A stretch of DNA of 64,000 bases from Halalkalibacter oceani (GTDB taxonomy: Bacteria > Bacillota > Bacilli > Bacillales > Bacillaceae_D): contig NZ_JAMBOL010000002.1 of NCBI RefSeq assembly GCF_023715605.1, forward strand, positions 310,001 to 374,000. The letters are read 5' to 3'. Shown here one piece after another: positions 1 to 9,306 of this stretch. Both the position numbers and the translations under genes were made by a program. Below the pieces are notes generated by a model. It searched no databases and was not told the DNA's origin. It saw nothing but the letters and a program-made list of their open reading frames with translations. Numbering within the stretch: position 1 is the first letter of the stretch; each line of letters opens with the position of its first letter.

Positions 1-33
1 ATACGAAATCAGAATAAGAGGGTGATTGTATGA
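1..33 (+). CDS. 3' end of an upstream gene (partial)
   Basis: The first frame is open from the window edge and ends at a TGA (31-33). That stop overlaps the ATG of the next gene (30-32) in the ATGA arrangement typical of translationally coupled bacterial operons. Only about ten C-terminal residues (IRNQNKRVIV) are visible, so no family can be assigned. Two genes downstream lies the C-terminal half of a Rad50/SMC-type ATPase, so this could be the end of the matching N-terminal half or of a nuclease partner. That is inference only. Confidence 0.45.
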   Translation: MRNQNKRVIV

Positions 34-278
34 CAATCGAACAACAGCTCGCACAAATGAAAAAAGCGATCGATAAGGCGCGCGATATGCGGTATCGGGC
101 CGAAGCGAAGCTGGAAGAGCTGGAAAATCAGAAAAGCCGTCTTTTGGCTGAGCTGGAGGAGCTGGGAGTGAAGCCGGAGGAACTGGAACAGGAGATTCAG
201 CGGCTGGAGCAGGAAATAGACAGATCGCTAGCTGAGACATGGGAGCTGATTCCAAAGGAATTGGTTGAACATGAGTGA
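30..278 (+). CDS. small coiled-coil protein in ATPase operon
   Basis: An 82-residue protein, highly charged and almost wholly helical, with leucine-rich heptads and many Glu, Lys and Arg. It is probably one continuous coiled coil with no membrane segment. A ribosome site (AGAGGGTGATT) precedes the ATG, which overlaps the stop of the upstream gene by four bases. Its own stop overlaps the ATPase gene that follows by eight bases, so the three genes are probably made together. I do not recognise a named family. A structural or bridging role for the downstream SMC-like ATPase half is an inference from coupling and coiled-coil character. Confidence 0.7.
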   Translation: MTIEQQLAQMKKAIDKARDMRYRAEAKLEELENQKSRLLAELEELGVKPEELEQEIQRLEQEIDRSLAETWELIPKELVEHE

Positions 279-936
279 GCTTGCAGCACGTCTTGCGAGG
301 CTTGAGCAGCGGCAGAAGAAGGCGTACGACCAGTGGACGAGGCTTGATGCTGAGCGCGCCTTGCTGGAAGAGCAAATCAAAGCGAGACGGAAGGAACTCG
401 ATGGCTATCTGGACACGATCGATACATATGAAAAAGCGCGCGTGCTGTTGCAGCAGTCGGCCGAGTATGCGAGAGAGCAGGCCAAACAGCAGATTGAGAC
501 GCTGGTGACGAACGCGCTCCAATATGTGTTTGGTCCGCTTTTTTCCTTTCAAATTGAATTGGAAGAACACGGGAGCAAGGCGGTAGCTGAATTTTACGTT
601 GTCTCGGAATATGAAGGGGTCAAGGTGAAAACGAGGCCGCAGGATTCCCGCGGCGGCGGTGTCGTCGATATCGTGACGCTCGCTTTACGCGTCGCTTTGC
701 TTGAAACGGTCCAGCCGAAACGGTCAGGGTCTCTTTTGCTCGATGAGCCGGGCAAGCATGTTTCGGGTGAATATGTCCTTTATTTATATGAATTCTTAAA
801 ATCATTAAGCACGATGTTTAAGCGGCAGATTATCATGATTACGCATAACTACCACCTCGCCCAGTCCGGTGACAAAGCGTACGAGGTTGCGATTCATGAC
901 GGAATCAGCGCAGTCACTGAAATTGACAACACTTGA
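271..936 (+). CDS. SMC/Rad50-like ATPase, C-terminal half
   Basis: About 221 residues. The first 80 form a coiled coil. The rest resembles the C-terminal lobe of SMC/RecN/Rad50 ATPases: a signature-like stretch (DSRGGGVVDIVTLALRVAL), a Walker B segment (SLLLDEPG) and an H-loop-like ITHNYH. There is no Walker A, so the N-terminal nucleotide-binding lobe must be on another polypeptide, presumably upstream of the window. A TTG at 265 is in frame, but ATG 271 is preferred because it forms the usual short overlap with the preceding gene. The protein is probably a split DNA-repair or DNA-tethering ATPase. Its exact partner and role are unknown. Confidence 0.7.
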   Translation: MSELAARLARLEQRQKKAYDQWTRLDAERALLEEQIKARRKELDGYLDTIDTYEKARVLLQQSAEYAREQAKQQIETLVTNALQYVFGPLFSFQIELEEHGSKAVAEFYVVSEYEGVKVKTRPQDSRGGGVVDIVTLALRVALLETVQPKRSGSLLLDEPGKHVSGEYVLYLYEFLKSLSTMFKRQIIMITHNYHLAQSGDKAYEVAIHDGISAVTEIDNT

Positions 937-961
937 CATTGGACAGGGTGGGCTATAAAAT
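933..961 (+). promoter_or_regulatory. sigma-A promoter for rny
   Basis: TTGACA at 933-938, a 17-base spacer and TAAAAT at 956-961. The -35 box overlaps the stop codon of the ATPase gene. The promoter reads into a 137-base leader before rny. Confidence 0.55.
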
Positions 962-1098
962 TAAGTGGAATGCGGTAAATTTTTTGTGTCATATTTATCT
1001 TTTCCGCGATCATGTCTACATGTTCTAACGTTTTTAATTAATGAAAGTATGACAAATTTGAAACCCAACAATTAGATAGCAAGGGGAGGTGAAAGAGT

Positions 1099-2661
1099 AT
1101 GGATTATATATGGCTCATCTCCATTTTGCTTGTTGTCTCTGCAGGTAGTGCAGTTGTTGGATATCTTGTTCGAAAATCCATTGCTGAAGCAAAGATTTCC
1201 AGTGCGGAACATGCAGCAAAACAAATTGTTGATGATGCGAAGCGAGATGCCGAGGCGAGTAAGAAGGAAGCGCTCTTAGAAATCAAGGATGAGGCGCACC
1301 GTGCTCGAACTGAAGCAGAACGTGAGGTTCGTGAACGAAGAAATGAGATTCAAAAACAAGAGAATCGTTTGGTACAAAAAGAAGAGATTCTTGACCGGAA
1401 GAGTGAAACCTTAGATAAGAAAGAAGAGTCTTTGGAAAAAAGGGAGGAATCTCTCACCAAAAAACAACGACAAATTGAAGAGATGAATAGCAAAGTGGAG
1501 GAAATCTTGGCCAAGCAGCAAGCCGAGCTTGAGCGTATTTCCGGATTTTCTCGCGAAGAAGCACGTACCGCGATTCGTCACGAAGTGGAACAGGAGCTTG
1601 CGCACGAAACGGCTTTGCTTGTGAAGGAACGGTTCACACAGGCGAAGGAAGAAGCTGATAAAAAGGCGAAAGAAATTCTGTCACTGGCCATTCAACGCTG
1701 TTCGGCCGACCATGTCGCTGAAACGACTGTATCGGTCGTCACATTGCCGAATGATGAAATGAAGGGCCGGATTATTGGACGGGAAGGAAGAAATATTCGT
1801 GCGTTGGAAACATTGACGGGAATTGATCTTATTATCGATGATACGCCGGAAGCTGTTATTTTATCCGGGTTTGATCCGATTCGCCGTGAAATTGCCCGTA
1901 CAGCTCTTGAAAAACTCGTGCAGGATGGTCGGATTCATCCGGCCCGAATTGAAGAAATGGTCGATAAATCACGTCGTGAGGTCGATGAGGCGATTCGTGA
2001 GTATGGAGAGCAGGCAACCTTTGAAATGGGTATTCTTGGCTTGCATCCTGACCTGATCAAGATTCTTGGCCGTCTGAAATTCCGTACAAGCTACGGACAA
2101 AACGTGCTGAAGCATTCAATGGAAGTCGCTTATTTAACAGGACTGATGGCTGCTGAGCTTGGCGAAGATGTGAAGCTGGCAAGAAGAGCCGGATTGCTTC
2201 ATGATATCGGAAAAGCAATTGATCATGAAGTCGAAGGAAGCCATGTTGAAATTGGCGTCGAGCTGGCGACGAAGTACAAGGAACACCCGGTCGTCATAAA
2301 TTCGATTGCTTCCCATCATGGCGATACGGAGGCAACTTCGATTATTGCCACTCTTGTGGCAGCAGCGGATGCGTTATCTGCCGCCCGTCCTGGAGCGCGA
2401 AGAGAAACGTTGGAAACGTATATTCGCCGCTTAGAGAAGCTGGAAGAGATCTCGGAATCGTTTGAAGGTGTAGAGAAGACATATGCGATTCAGGCAGGTC
2501 GTGAAGTACGGATCATGGTTCGTCCTGATGTGGTCGATGATACCCTTGCGCATAAGCTTGCCAGAGATATTACGAAGAAAATTGAAGATGAACTTGAGTA
2601 TCCGGGTCACATCCGAGTCACTGTTATTCGGGAAACACGGGCTGTCGAGTATGCAAAATAA
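1099..2661 (+). CDS. rny: ribonuclease Y
   Basis: Endoribonuclease that starts mRNA decay at the membrane in Firmicutes. The 520 residues equal the usual length. Order: an N-terminal membrane anchor (about 3-24), a long charged coiled coil (about 30-195), a KH RNA-binding domain (about 210-275, with the [13 protein letters not shown] segment) and an HD domain whose His-Asp pair is at residues 368-369 ([12 protein letters not shown]). GGGGAGG precedes the ATG. The gene is followed by a hairpin terminator and then ymdB, as in Bacillus subtilis. Identification is very secure. Confidence 0.98.
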   Translation: MDYIWLISILLVVSAGSAVVGYLVRKSIAEAKISSAEHAAKQIVDDAKRDAEASKKEALLEIKDEAHRARTEAEREVRERRNEIQKQENRLVQKEEILDRKSETLDKKEESLEKREESLTKKQRQIEEMNSKVEEILAKQQAELERISGFSREEARTAIRHEVEQELAHETALLVKERFTQAKEEADKKAKEILSLAIQRCSADHVAETTVSVVTLPNDEMKGRIIGREGRNIRALETLTGIDLIIDDTPEAVILSGFDPIRREIARTALEKLVQDGRIHPARIEEMVDKSRREVDEAIREYGEQATFEMGILGLHPDLIKILGRLKFRTSYGQNVLKHSMEVAYLTGLMAAELGEDVKLARRAGLLHDIGKAIDHEVEGSHVEIGVELATKYKEHPVVINSIASHHGDTEATSIIATLVAAADALSAARPGARRETLETYIRRLEKLEEISESFEGVEKTYAIQAGREVRIMVRPDVVDDTLAHKLARDITKKIEDELEYPGHIRVTVIRETRAVEYAK

Positions 2662-2690
2662 AGTGGCGGGTTTTCGCCACTTTATTTGTT
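2660..2690 (+). terminator. terminator after rny
   Basis: A perfect nine-base stem (AAAGTGGCG / CGCCACTTT) with a six-base loop, followed by a T-rich stretch. It begins inside the rny stop codon, so it may be leaky and leave ymdB partly co-transcribed. Confidence 0.75.
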
Positions 2691-2796
2691 TAACGGGCCG
2701 ATTCGGACAGTTGCACGTGATTTTGAAAAAAGCCGTTTGAAAAGACGCTCAACAAATCATACTAAGAGCGAAATGAAATGACTGGAGTATAAAGAT

Positions 2797-3591
2797 ATGC
2801 GAATTTTATTTATAGGTGATGTGGTCGGTTCGCCGGGGCGCAAGATGATCAAGGAATATACGATGAAGCTGAAGCAGGCGTACAAGCCGACGATTACGAT
2901 TATTAATGGTGAAAATGCCGCTTCCGGAAAAGGAATCACCGAAAAAATTTACAAAGGGTTTCTTGATGCGGGCGCACAGGTCGTGACGCTTGGCAATCAC
3001 TCGTGGGACAATAAAGAAATTTTTTCATTTATTGATGAAGCGAAAGCGTTAATCCGGCCGGCTAACTATCCAGAAGGAACACCGGGTAAAGGCTACACTC
3101 TCGTCAAAGTGAACCAGCTGGAGATTGCCGTTATCAATGCGATGGGACGAACCTTCTTACCGGCGATTGACTGTCCGTTTCGTAAGCTCGACGACATATT
3201 GGCAGAGGTACGGAAGCGGACGCCGTATATTTTCGTTGATTTTCACGCAGAAGCGACGAGCGAGAAGCAGGCGATGGGCTGGTACCTTGATGGCCGTGTC
3301 TCGGCTGTCGTTGGCACGCATACCCATGTCCAGACAGCGGATGAGCGGATTTTGCCAAAGGGGACCGCTTATTTGACAGATGTCGGGATGACCGGCCCTT
3401 ATGATGGCATCCTCGGGGTTGAGAAGGAACCGGTGCTGAAAAAATTTTTGACGACGCTGCCTGTCAGGTTTGAAGTCGCCGCAGGACGGGAACAATTAAA
3501 TGGAGTAGTGATTGATATTGATGCTAAAACGGGGTTAGCTACAGCAATCAAGCGAATCCAAATTAACGACGATCATCCATTTTATATGTAA
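2797..3591 (+). CDS. ymdB: YmdB metallophosphoesterase
   Basis: 264 residues, the normal length of the YmdB family (TIGR00282-type). In Bacillus subtilis YmdB is a 2',3'-cyclic nucleotide phosphodiesterase that affects biofilm and motility gene expression. Visible metal-binding motifs: GDVVGSPGR at the N-terminus, NGENAASGKG, GNHSWDN, DFHAEATSEK and GTHTHVQTAD, all expected for the calcineurin-like fold. It follows rny as in related genomes, which links it to RNA turnover. The start is ATG 2797. The Shine-Dalgarno is weak (ACTGGAG), which fits read-through coupling to rny. Confidence 0.96.
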   Translation: MRILFIGDVVGSPGRKMIKEYTMKLKQAYKPTITIINGENAASGKGITEKIYKGFLDAGAQVVTLGNHSWDNKEIFSFIDEAKALIRPANYPEGTPGKGYTLVKVNQLEIAVINAMGRTFLPAIDCPFRKLDDILAEVRKRTPYIFVDFHAEATSEKQAMGWYLDGRVSAVVGTHTHVQTADERILPKGTAYLTDVGMTGPYDGILGVEKEPVLKKFLTTLPVRFEVAAGREQLNGVVIDIDAKTGLATAIKRIQINDDHPFYM

Positions 3592-3753
3592 CAAGGTCAG
3601 TCTTCCAAATTAATTTGCTCTATTAGGCATATGGGCTGTAATGTTGAAATAAGATGAAGTAGAACTCGCATCTTGTACGATTGACGAATGCTAGTTGGCA
3701 TAGACAATCAATTCAGGGACAACCCACTTTTGTTAACAGAGGAGGTACTAGGA

Positions 3754-4014
3754 ATGGAAGTCTTAAAAGTTTCAGCAAAATCAACCCCTAACTCTGTTGC
3801 CGGGGCACTCGCAGGTGTCATTCGTGAACGTGGGGCAGCAGAAATACAAGCCATAGGTGCCGGCGCTCTTAATCAGTCAATCAAGGCGATTGCGATTGCC
3901 CGTGGCTTCGTGGCTCCAAGCGGCATTGACCTTGTTTGCATCCCAGCGTTTACGGATATTCAGATAGAGGGTGAAGAACGGACAGCGATGAAGCTGATTG
4001 TAGAACCGAGATAG
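3754..4014 (+). CDS. spoVS: stage V sporulation protein S
   Basis: 86 residues starting MEVLKVSAKSTPNSVAGAL, the exact length and start of the highly conserved SpoVS family (Alba-like fold). Loss of SpoVS in Bacillus subtilis blocks spore coat and cortex progress at stage V. GGAGG at 3741-3745 fixes ATG 3754; the longer open frame upstream has no ribosome site. In Bacillus subtilis the gene is sigma-H dependent. A GAAT at 3684-3687 could be part of a -10 box, but no convincing -35 is visible. Confidence 0.98.
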   Translation: MEVLKVSAKSTPNSVAGALAGVIRERGAAEIQAIGAGALNQSIKAIAIARGFVAPSGIDLVCIPAFTDIQIEGEERTAMKLIVEPR

Positions 4015-4019
4015 CGTTC

Positions 4020-4170
4020 GAGGGCTTGACGTCTTAGAAAAGTTGACGGTGCTGCTTTAGGTTAATCGTTTCAAGCGCCACAAGCCTGTTGGAAGAACTC
4101 ATTCACACCAGGCTTATTGCTTAGAGGCTAGGCAAAAGGGAAAGACGACCTTTTGCCTAGCCTCTTTTTT
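4020..4170. repeat. decayed copy C of the 117-bp intergenic repeat
   Basis: Opens with GGGCTTGACG, then carries GCGCCACAAGCCTGTTG, an inverted partner ending in AGGCTT, and ATTGCTTAGAGGCTAGGC. The order matches the near-identical copies at 44581-44697 and 52490-52606, including the hairpin that follows. Many substitutions and small gaps separate it from those two. Confidence 0.6.
4123..4170 (+). terminator. terminator after spoVS, part of repeat family
   Basis: A 17-base perfect stem (AGAGGCTAGGCAAAAGG / CCTTTTGCCTAGCCTCT) followed by TTTTTT. It belongs to the GGCTGGGCAAAAGG-type hairpin family seen repeatedly in this window. Confidence 0.85.
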
Positions 4171-4305
4171 GCGCAATTCTTTCCTGATGAACCGTTATGG
4201 ACAACAAAAGCCTTGCTTTTTCAAGTGAGAAGGACTATCATAATAGCATTTAAGAGTCTTTATTTCGTCAAAATGCAGTAAATCTAGTAAAATACTCGGA
4301 AATGT

Positions 4306-4343
4306 GCTAAGCTAATAGTATTTCAATAAGCGATCAGCTTAGC
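4306..4343. promoter_or_regulatory. inverted repeat upstream of korA
   Basis: GCTAAGCT (4306-4313) and AGCTTAGC (4336-4343) form a perfect eight-base inverted repeat with a 22-base spacer, about 30 bases before the korA start. It could be an operator or an RNA hairpin. No T-run follows, so it is not a terminator. The remaining sequence from 4171 to 4305 shows nothing else I can name. Confidence 0.35.
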
Positions 4344-4373
4344 GCGATGATACGTGATTAAGGGGTGGATAGA

Positions 4374-6113
4374 GTGAGAGAGCAGTTATCATGGAAAGTT
4401 GGGGGTCAGCAAGGCGAAGGGATTGAAAGCACGGGGGAAATCTTTGCCTCGGCGTTAAACCGGCTCGGCTACTATTTATACGGGTACCGTCACTTCTCTT
4501 CCCGAATTAAGGGAGGACATACGAACAATAAGATTCGTGTCAGCACCAGTCCATTAAATTCGATTTCAGATGATCTTCATATTCTTGTCGCCTTTGATCA
4601 GGAAACAATTGACGTTAATATTCACGAATTGGCCGCGGACGGGATTGTGATTGCCGATTCGAAATTCAACCCGGTTGTGACAGAGGGCTATGATGTTCAG
4701 CTTTTTGCCGTACCGTTTACGGAAATTGCGACAGAGCTCGGCACCTCATTAATGAAAAACATGGTTGCTGTCGGTGCAACGAGTGCGATTCTCGGGCTTG
4801 CCCCATCTCACTACCAGGATGTTGTTGAGGACATCTTTTTAAAGAAGGGCGCTTCCGTTGTGGAAAAGAATATGGAGGCGATTAAGGCCGGCGCCGACTA
4901 TTTCCGCAATGAGGCGGGAGCCAATATGCCGGATCTTCAGCTTGCTGAAGCGGATGGCAAGAAGCGGATGTTCATGATCGGAAATGATGCGATCGGCTTG
5001 GGCGCGGTAACGGCAGGCAGCCGTTTTATGGCCGCTTATCCGATCACCCCTGCTTCGGAAATTATGGAATATATGATTAAAAAGCTGCCTGAATTCGGCG
5101 GAACGGTTATTCAGACGGAAGACGAAATCGCCGCATGTACGATGGCGATCGGCGCCAACTATGCCGGCGTCCGGGCTTTCACCGCTTCAGCCGGTCCAGG
5201 CTTGTCGCTGATGGCCGAAGCAATCGGTCTTTCCGGTATGACCGAACAGCCTCTTGTCATTATTGACACGCAGCGCGGGGGGCCGAGTACGGGCTTGCCG
5301 ACAAAGCAGGAGCAATCCGACTTAATGGCGATGATCTACAGCACCCACGGCGACATTCCAAAAATTGTCATTACCCCAAGTACGGTGGAAGAAGCGTTCT
5401 ATGACACGGTCGAAGCATTTAACCTGGCGGAGGAATATCAGTGTCCGGTTATTTTAGTGACGGATCTCGCGCTGTCACTTGGAAAGCAGACGGTCGAACC
5501 GCTTGATTTCAGTAAGGTCGAGATCCGCCGCGGCGCGCTCCAGACGGATGAGATTCCGGCGCGGGAAGAGAAAGAATATTATAAGCGGTATGAAGTAACG
5601 GAATCAGGCGTTTCTCCGCGCGTTCTTCCAGGCACGAAAAACGGCATTCACCACGTGACAGGGGTGGAGCACGATGAAACCGGGAAGCCGTCGGAAAGTC
5701 CTGTCAATCGTCAAGCTCAAATGGATAAGCGCTTGAGAAAGCTGAGCAATCTTGAAGCGACGTTCAAGCAGCCGCTATTCGTTCATGCCGAGCATGATGA
5801 AGCAGATCTGCTCGTGATCGGGGTCAACTCAACGCGGGGAACGATTGAAGAAGCGATGCCGCGCCTTGAAGCGGACGGGATCAAGGTCAATCATGTCCAT
5901 ATCCGCCTGCTCCACCCATTCCCGACAGAGGCGCTCAAGCCTCATATCGACAGGGCGAAGAAGGTCGTTGTCGTCGAAAATAACGCAACGGCGCAGCTTG
6001 CCAATATTATTAAAATGAATGTGAATAGTGTTCAAATAGAAAATGTCCTGAAGTATGACGGAAATCCGTTTTTGCCGAATGAATTATATCAAGCATGCAA
6101 GGAGTTGGTCTAA
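4374..6113 (+). CDS. korA: 2-oxoacid:acceptor oxidoreductase, alpha subunit
   Basis: About 579 residues, a gamma-alpha fusion. Residues 1-190 form the gamma domain (GGQQGEGIEST near the start) and the rest the pyrimidine-binding and transketolase-C-like alpha domains, with YPITPASEIMEYM marking the family. With the next gene it oxidises a 2-oxoacid such as 2-oxoglutarate to the acyl-CoA and reduces ferredoxin. GTG 4374 is chosen because AAGGGGTGG (4360-4368) lies at correct spacing; GTG 4365 overlaps that ribosome site. The position between spoVS and miaB is typical of several Bacillus species. Substrate is inferred from family only. Confidence 0.93.
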   Translation: MREQLSWKVGGQQGEGIESTGEIFASALNRLGYYLYGYRHFSSRIKGGHTNNKIRVSTSPLNSISDDLHILVAFDQETIDVNIHELAADGIVIADSKFNPVVTEGYDVQLFAVPFTEIATELGTSLMKNMVAVGATSAILGLAPSHYQDVVEDIFLKKGASVVEKNMEAIKAGADYFRNEAGANMPDLQLAEADGKKRMFMIGNDAIGLGAVTAGSRFMAAYPITPASEIMEYMIKKLPEFGGTVIQTEDEIAACTMAIGANYAGVRAFTASAGPGLSLMAEAIGLSGMTEQPLVIIDTQRGGPSTGLPTKQEQSDLMAMIYSTHGDIPKIVITPSTVEEAFYDTVEAFNLAEEYQCPVILVTDLALSLGKQTVEPLDFSKVEIRRGALQTDEIPAREEKEYYKRYEVTESGVSPRVLPGTKNGIHHVTGVEHDETGKPSESPVNRQAQMDKRLRKLSNLEATFKQPLFVHAEHDEADLLVIGVNSTRGTIEEAMPRLEADGIKVNHVHIRLLHPFPTEALKPHIDRAKKVVVVENNATAQLANIIKMNVNSVQIENVLKYDGNPFLPNELYQACKELV

Positions 6114-6980
6114 ATGGCAACATTTAAAGATTTTCGCAATAAAGTGAAGCCAAACTGGTGCCCCGGCTGTGGCGACTTTTCGGTCCAGGCGGCGATCCAG
6201 CGCGCGGCGGGAAATGTCGGTTTAGAGCCGGACGACCTTGCAGTGATATCGGGAATCGGATGCTCCGGACGGATTTCAGGCTATATTAATTCATACGGCT
6301 TTCATGGTGTTCATGGACGCGTGCTGCCGATCGCCCAAGGGGTGAAAATGGCCAACCGCGATTTGACGGTTATTGCCTCCGGTGGAGATGGTGACGGTTT
6401 TGCGATTGGAATGGGGCATACCGTCCATGCGATTCGTCGCAATATTGACATCACCTATATCGTGATGGACAATCAAATTTACGGATTGACGAAGGGGCAA
6501 ACGTCACCGCGAAGCGATGTCGGCTTCAAAACAAAGAGTACGCCGGGCGGTTCGGTTGAATCAGCGCTCAATGTAATGGAAATGGCACTGACAGCAGGAG
6601 CCACCTTCGTCGCCCAAAGCTTTTCCAGCGATCTGAAGGAATTGACGGCATTGATTGAACAGGGGATCGCCCATAAAGGCTTCTCGTTAATTAATGTTTT
6701 CAGCCCATGTGTGACGTTCAATAAAGTAAACACATATGACTGGTTTAAGGAAAATATTACAAAGCTTGCCGATGTCGAGAATTACGATCCGGCCAACCGG
6801 ATGACAGCGATGCAAACATTGATGGAGCACAATGGTCTAGTAACCGGCTTGATTTATCAAAACAAAGAGCAGCCTTCTTACCAGGAGCTGATCTCCGGCT
6901 ATGATGAGCAGCCGCTGGCGAGTCAAGATCTACAATTAGATGAAGCGAAATTCAATGAAATGATGGCGGAGTTTATGTAA
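6114..6980 (+). CDS. korB: 2-oxoacid:acceptor oxidoreductase, beta subunit
   Basis: 288 residues, the thiamine-pyrophosphate-binding beta subunit. WCPGCGDFSV near the N-terminus supplies cysteines, GDGDGFAIGMGH is the TPP/Mg segment, and MDNQIYGLTKGQTSP is the family motif. It starts directly after the alpha-subunit stop with no gap, so the two subunits are translated in tandem at equal dose. The short form with few cysteines resembles the two-subunit enzymes rather than the four-subunit ones with an added ferredoxin domain. Whether 2-oxoglutarate or pyruvate is preferred cannot be read from the sequence. Confidence 0.94.
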   Translation: MATFKDFRNKVKPNWCPGCGDFSVQAAIQRAAGNVGLEPDDLAVISGIGCSGRISGYINSYGFHGVHGRVLPIAQGVKMANRDLTVIASGGDGDGFAIGMGHTVHAIRRNIDITYIVMDNQIYGLTKGQTSPRSDVGFKTKSTPGGSVESALNVMEMALTAGATFVAQSFSSDLKELTALIEQGIAHKGFSLINVFSPCVTFNKVNTYDWFKENITKLADVENYDPANRMTAMQTLMEHNGLVTGLIYQNKEQPSYQELISGYDEQPLASQDLQLDEAKFNEMMAEFM

Positions 6981-6988
6981 GCGATGCA

Positions 6989-7028
6989 GGCCGTTCCCGG
7001 GAAGAGCTCCCAGGGAACGGCCTTTTTT
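6989..7028 (+). terminator. terminator after korB
   Basis: GGCCGTTCCC paired with GGGAACGGCC, then TTTTTT. A classic strong intrinsic terminator that separates korAB from miaB. Confidence 0.9.
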
Positions 7029-7151
7029 CATCCTGTGAGCTTCGCAGGAAAACATTTACTTTCACGACTTCTCCAAATAACTTTTATTGTTTGCAGCGGA
7101 CAAAAAGTTTATAATTATTTATTGTATGATTTGCTTGAAAGGAGCTTTGGA

Positions 7152-8783
7152 ATGAATGAAGACCAACGATTAGGAAACGTAACAAATGCAGATGGAAAAA
7201 CAGCTACGCAGGACTTAAAATCCTCTGGCAGTAGCCAAAAAGATTACAGCAAATATTTTGATTTCAGTGACGCGAAAGTGGAAATCATGACAGATGGAAA
7301 GCAAAAGCTGCGGATTAAGGGCCGGGATATCATTATCAATGAGCAGCCGGATTACAAGCAGGGAAAAAGAAGAGGAAAGCAGGAAACGCAGGTGCTGCGC
7401 CCGGACAGCCTTATTCCCGAGGATATGAAGCAGATCGGTGCCGGAAAGACATTTTTAATCCGGACGTACGGCTGCCAAATGAACACGCATGACTCGGAAA
7501 ATATGGCCGGCTTGCTTCAGGAGATGGGCTTCACAGCGACGGAGGAAGCAGCTGATGCCGATGTGATTTTGCTCAATACATGTGCGATTCGCGAAAATGC
7601 GGAAAACAAAGTGTTTGGCGAAATCGGACACTTAAAAGCGTTAAAAAAAGAAAGACCGGAGCTGATTCTCGGCGTCTGCGGCTGTATGTCGCAGGAGGAA
7701 AATGTCGTCAATCAAATTATGCAAAAGCATCAGCATATTGATATGATCTTCGGCACCCATAATATTCACCGCTTGCCGGAATTGCTGCGCAATGCCCTTT
7801 ATGGCAAGGAAATGGTGATTGAAGTATGGTCGAAGGAAGGCGACATCGTTGAGAATATGCCGCGTGTCCGCCAGGGAAACACACAGGCGTGGGTCAATAT
7901 TATGTATGGCTGTGATAAGTTTTGCACGTATTGCATCGTCCCTTACACGCGTGGGAAGGAACGGAGCCGCCTGCCGGAAGACATTATCGCGGAAGTGCGT
8001 GATCTGGCCCGCCAAGGCTATAAAGAAATTACGCTGCTCGGCCAAAATGTGAATGCGTATGGCAAGGATCTTGAAGGACGCAGCTACGGCCTCGGCCATT
8101 TAATGGATGAGATTCATAAAATCGATATTCCGCGCGTGCGCTTCACAACAAGTCATCCGCGTGATTTCGACGATCATTTGATTAACGTGCTCGCCAAAGG
8201 CGGAAATCTCGTTGAGCATATTCACCTTCCTGTGCAGCACGGAAATTCTGATATTTTGAAGCTGATGGCGCGCAAATATACACGAGAGCAGTACGTCGAG
8301 CTCGCCCATAAAATCAAAATGGCGATCCCGAATGCTTCGTTCACAACGGATTTAATCGTCGGCTTCCCGAACGAAACCGAAGAGCAGTTTGAGGATACAT
8401 TGTCACTCGTGCGCGAGATTCAATTCGACAGCGCCTACACGTATATTTATTCGCCGCGCGAAGGAACGCCGGCAGCGAAAATGAAGGACAATGTGCCGAT
8501 GGAAGTAAAACGGGAGCGGCTGGCTCGTTTGAATGCGCTCGTCAATGAAATGTCAGCGAAGAAAAATCTCGCCTATCAGGATCAGGTCGTTGAAGTGCTC
8601 GTTGAAGGGGAAAGCAAAAAGAACCCTGATGTGCTGGCGGGGCGCACGAGAACGAACCGCTTAGTGAACTTTACAGCACCGAAATCCTATATCGGGGAAA
8701 TTGTCTATGTGAAAGTGACAGAAGCAAAGACGTGGTCACTTGACGGAGAAATGGTTGAATTAGCGGAGGTAAAAGGATCATGA
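7152..8783 (+). CDS. miaB: tRNA-2-methylthio-N6-isopentenyladenosine synthase
   Basis: 543 residues. Radical-SAM methylthiotransferase that adds the 2-methylthio group to i6A37 of tRNAs, acting after MiaA (also in this window). Order: an N-terminal low-complexity extension of about 90 residues, the UPF0004 domain starting at [14 protein letters not shown] with further cluster cysteines ([16 protein letters not shown]), the radical SAM CxxxCxxC ([13 protein letters not shown]), and a C-terminal TRAM domain. ATG 7152 follows AAAGGAG (7138-7144). The longer upstream frame runs through the korB terminator and is not coding. A terminal ATGA overlap couples it to ymcA. Confidence 0.96.
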   Translation: MNEDQRLGNVTNADGKTATQDLKSSGSSQKDYSKYFDFSDAKVEIMTDGKQKLRIKGRDIIINEQPDYKQGKRRGKQETQVLRPDSLIPEDMKQIGAGKTFLIRTYGCQMNTHDSENMAGLLQEMGFTATEEAADADVILLNTCAIRENAENKVFGEIGHLKALKKERPELILGVCGCMSQEENVVNQIMQKHQHIDMIFGTHNIHRLPELLRNALYGKEMVIEVWSKEGDIVENMPRVRQGNTQAWVNIMYGCDKFCTYCIVPYTRGKERSRLPEDIIAEVRDLARQGYKEITLLGQNVNAYGKDLEGRSYGLGHLMDEIHKIDIPRVRFTTSHPRDFDDHLINVLAKGGNLVEHIHLPVQHGNSDILKLMARKYTREQYVELAHKIKMAIPNASFTTDLIVGFPNETEEQFEDTLSLVREIQFDSAYTYIYSPREGTPAAKMKDNVPMEVKRERLARLNALVNEMSAKKNLAYQDQVVEVLVEGESKKNPDVLAGRTRTNRLVNFTAPKSYIGEIVYVKVTEAKTWSLDGEMVELAEVKGS

Positions 8784-9217
8784 CAAAATCAGCAATGTAT
8801 ACGCGTGAAGACATTCGACTACGGGCGAAAGAGCTGGCGAAAATGATGGCCGAAACGGAAGAAGTAGATTTTTTCAAGCGCGCTGAAAAGCAAATTAATG
8901 AGCATCTGCGCGTGCAGGAGCTGATCGCCCAAATTAAAAAGCTGCAAAAGGAAGCGGTCAATCTTCAGCATTATGGCAAGTCCGAAGCGTTAAAAGAGGT
9001 GGAAGCAAAGATCGACGCCTTGCATGAAGAAGTTGATGCGATTCCGCTCGTGCAGGAGTTCAAGCGCAGTCAGCTTGAAGTAAACAGCCTTTTGCAAATG
9101 GTGTCCAACACGATTTCCAAAACGGTGACCGACGAAATCATCACGTCAATGGGCGGAGATTTGTTAAAAGGAACAACAACGAAAAACCCTTATTTTGATG
9201 GCGGCTGCCAATCGTAG
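8780..9217 (+). CDS. ymcA: YmcA/RicA, Y-complex subunit
   Basis: 145 residues, mostly helical, YlbF/YmcA superfamily. In Bacillus subtilis YmcA, YlbF and YaaT form the Y-complex, which directs RNase Y cleavage and promotes Spo0A phosphorylation. Its start overlaps the miaB stop by four bases, with GGAGG upstream. Only one cysteine is visible, near the C-terminus (DGGCQS), so any iron-sulfur cluster would need ligands from partner subunits. The presence of RNase Y in the same window is consistent but not an operon link. Confidence 0.93.
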   Translation: MTKSAMYTREDIRLRAKELAKMMAETEEVDFFKRAEKQINEHLRVQELIAQIKKLQKEAVNLQHYGKSEALKEVEAKIDALHEEVDAIPLVQEFKRSQLEVNSLLQMVSNTISKTVTDEIITSMGGDLLKGTTTKNPYFDGGCQS

Positions 9218-9256
9218 AAATGAAAGGGACTGGGCAAAAGTAAAATACAACCATCA

Positions 9257-9306
9257 AAAAGCTGCTGAAAAAGTACGATTTTCACTTTTTCAGCAGCTTT
9301 CTTACG
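9257..9306 (+). terminator. terminator after ymcA
   Basis: AAAGCTGCTGAAAAAGT pairs with ACTTTTTCAGCAGCTTT around a short loop. The same arm sequence recurs at 63181-63224. The rest of the 9218-9546 gap holds a partial single arm of the dispersed hairpin family (GGGACTGGGCAAAAG near 9226) and nothing else recognisable. Confidence 0.75.

Noticed and set aside
3670-3690. Sigma-H promoter for spoVS
   Set aside because: Only a GAAT of the -10 element could be found; no matching AGGA-type -35 at proper spacing, so it is not listed as a feature.
3688-3753. Longer SpoVS reading frame
   Set aside because: SpoVS is almost invariant at 86 residues beginning MEVLKVSAKS; GGAGG marks ATG 3754.
7641-8099. 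152-codon minus-strand open frame inside miaB
   Set aside because: Antisense to the radical SAM core of miaB, no ribosome site, no recognisable domain.
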